DNA of 6,283 nt from assembly GCA_022798155.1 (NCBI GenBank), contig JAAWLY010000129.1, positions 1-6,283 of the forward strand, written 5' to 3'. Below are positions 5,006 to 6,283 of the stretch, in pieces. This DNA is from Lawsonibacter sp. (GTDB lineage Bacteria > Bacillota > Clostridia > Oscillospirales > Oscillospiraceae). Every line of letters starts with the position of its first letter. Positions within the stretch are counted from its first letter, which is position 1. A model generated the notes under the pieces. That model did no database searches. It was given only the letters and a program-made list of their open reading frames with translations, and had not been told where the DNA came from. Position numbers and translations under genes: made by a program.

Positions 5006-6283
5006 ATGCCTATCACCGATCTGTTGGAGCGCAACAGCAAGCTCTACGGCGACGAGGTCGCCCTGGTGGAGATCAACCCGGAGGTGCGGGAGGAGCAGCG
5101 GGTCTCCTGGCAGGAGTATGAGCTGATTCAGCCCACCGGCGACGCCCCTTACCGCCGGGAGATCACCTGGTCCATCTTCGACGAGAAGGCCAACCGGGTG
5201 GCCAATATGCTGCTGGGCCGGGGCATCCGAAAGGGCCAGAAGGTGGCCATTCTCATGATGAACTGCCTGGAGTGGCTGCCCATCTACTTCGGGATTCTGA
5301 AAACGGGGGCCATCGCCGTCCCGCTGAACTTCCGATACACCTCCGACGAGATCGAGTACTGCCTGAAGCTGGCCGACACCGACGTGCTGTTTTTCGGTCC
5401 GGAGTTCACCAGCCGGATGGAGCCCATTGTGCCCAAGATTTCCCGGCAGATGCTGCTGCTCTTTGTGGGGGAGCACTGCCCCTCCTTTGCCGAGGACTAT
5501 CTGCGCTCCACCGCCAACTGCTCCAGCCGTCCTCCCAAGGTGCTGGTGGACGACGAGGACGAGGGGGCCATCTACTACTCCTCGGGCACCACCGGCTTTC
5601 CCAAGGCCATTCTGCTCAAACACACCGCCCTGATGCAGTCGGCCCGGATGGAGGCCATCCACCACGAGACCACCCATGAGGACGTGTTTTTGTGCATTCC
5701 GCCCCTGTACCACACCGGGGCCAAGATGCATTGGTTCGGCTCGCTGTTCACCGGCGGCAAGGCGGTAATCCTGAAGGGCAACTCCCCCAGAGCCATTTTT
5801 GAAGCGGCCAGCCAGGAGCGGGCCACCATTGTCTGGCTGCTGGTGCCCTGGGCCCAGGACATCTTGGCCGCTCTGGACCGGGGCGAGTTGAAAATCGCGG
5901 ATTTTCATCTGTCCCAGTGGCGGCTGATGCACATCGGCGCCCAGCCGGTGCCCCCCTCTCTCATCAAGCACTGGCTGGAGTACTTCCCCCACCACAAGTA
6001 CGACACCAACTATGGCCTGTCCGAGTCCACCGGCCCGGGCTGCGTCCACCTGGGAGTGGACAACGTCCACAAGGTGGGCGCCATCGGCATCCCTGGCTAC
6101 GGCTGGAAGCTGAAAATTGTGGACGAGCAGAACCAGCCCGTGAAACAGGGGGACGTGGGGGAGCTGTGCGTAAAGGGCCCCGGCGTGATGGTGTGCTACT
6201 ACCACAACCCCGAGGCCACCGCCGAGGTGCTGGAAAACGGCTGGCTCCACACCGGCGACATGGCCCGCCAGGACGAGGACGGC
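5006..6283 (+). CDS. Class I adenylate-forming acyl-CoA synthetase/ligase (C-terminus beyond window)
   Basis: The first 426 residues of an ANL-superfamily enzyme that activates a carboxylic acid as an acyl-adenylate, usually for transfer to CoA. The N-terminus MPITDLLERNSKLYGDEVAL is followed by the motif GQKVAILMMNCLEWLPIYFG. The phosphate-binding A3 loop is YYSSGTTGFPKA (190-201). NYGLSEST (335-342) is the A5 motif with Glu340. GELCVKGPGVMVCYY and GWLHTGDMA (412-420) with ribose-binding Asp418 are the later motifs. Missing beyond the edge are the A8 hinge and the small C-terminal domain with the A10 lysine, about 80-120 residues. The ATG at 5006 has AAAGGA at 4991-4996, nine bases away. The protein is cytoplasmic, with no signal peptide. 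Substrate (fatty, aromatic or bile acid) cannot be read from the sequence. It has its own promoter and a palindromic operator candidate. Confidence 0.92.
   Translation, partial: MPITDLLERNSKLYGDEVALVEINPEVREEQRVSWQEYELIQPTGDAPYRREITWSIFDEKANRVANMLLGRGIRKGQKVAILMMNCLEWLPIYFGILKTGAIAVPLNFRYTSDEIEYCLKLADTDVLFFGPEFTSRMEPIVPKISRQMLLLFVGEHCPSFAEDYLRSTANCSSRPPKVLVDDEDEGAIYYSSGTTGFPKAILLKHTALMQSARMEAIHHETTHEDVFLCIPPLYHTGAKMHWFGSLFTGGKAVILKGNSPRAIFEAASQERATIVWLLVPWAQDILAALDRGELKIADFHLSQWRLMHIGAQPVPPSLIKHWLEYFPHHKYDTNYGLSESTGPGCVHLGVDNVHKVGAIGIPGYGWKLKIVDEQNQPVKQGDVGELCVKGPGVMVCYYHNPEATAEVLENGWLHTGDMARQDEDG

Noticed and set aside
4946..6250. A 434-codon open frame on the minus strand opposite the ligase
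   Set aside because: It mirrors the ligase codons (His/Gln/Val/Gly-rich) and has no recognisable motif, while the plus strand has every ANL motif in order; shadow frame.

Overview
The window looks like chromosome from a high-GC, endospore-forming Bacillota, most likely an Oscillospiraceae-type gut clostridium (Flavonifractor, Pseudoflavonifractor or Oscillibacter relatives). The reasons are a complete spoIIA sporulation operon, GC-rich codon use (CTG, GCC, GGC, AAG), Bacillota-style AGGAGG ribosome sites and a clostridial type of large serine recombinase. The genus is inference.

Layout. (1) 1-372, minus: N-terminal 124 codons of a LysR-family regulator running off the left edge, with its own promoter at 423-450. 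(2) About 477-3069: a low-density, lower-GC stretch that looks like a small integrated element. It holds a 512-aa large serine recombinase (664-2202, minus) with a good promoter, a 34-codon frame just downstream of it, a 63-aa small ORF upstream of it, a 160-bp palindromic MITE with TTA target duplications between that small ORF and the recombinase promoter, and a poorly readable segment near the right end containing a possible gene fragment. A 9-bp direct repeat (GTTTTGCCG) at 477-485 and 3061-3069 brackets the stretch and is a tentative candidate for attachment-site remains. (3) 3070-4781, minus: spoIIAA, spoIIAB and sigF. The sigF start overlaps the spoIIAB stop (GTGA). spoIIAA and spoIIAB are separated by an unusual 258-bp spacer packed with small perfect hairpins that looks like a repeat insertion. 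(4) 4782-5005: divergent promoter region. (5) 5006 to the right edge, plus: first 426 codons of an acyl-CoA synthetase-like AMP-forming ligase, driven by a near-consensus sigma-A promoter with a 13-bp palindrome over the expected transcription start.

How the genes work together. SpoIIAA (anti-anti-sigma), SpoIIAB (anti-sigma kinase) and SigF form the partner-switching module that activates the first forespore sigma factor. The recombinase region appears to be an independent mobile insertion directly behind sigF. The ligase and the LysR regulator are separate neighbours with no demonstrated link. I found no clearly new multi-gene system. The points most worth a second look are the repeat-filled break inside spoIIA, the compact recombinase element with its small companion frames, the MITE and the palindromic operator candidate.
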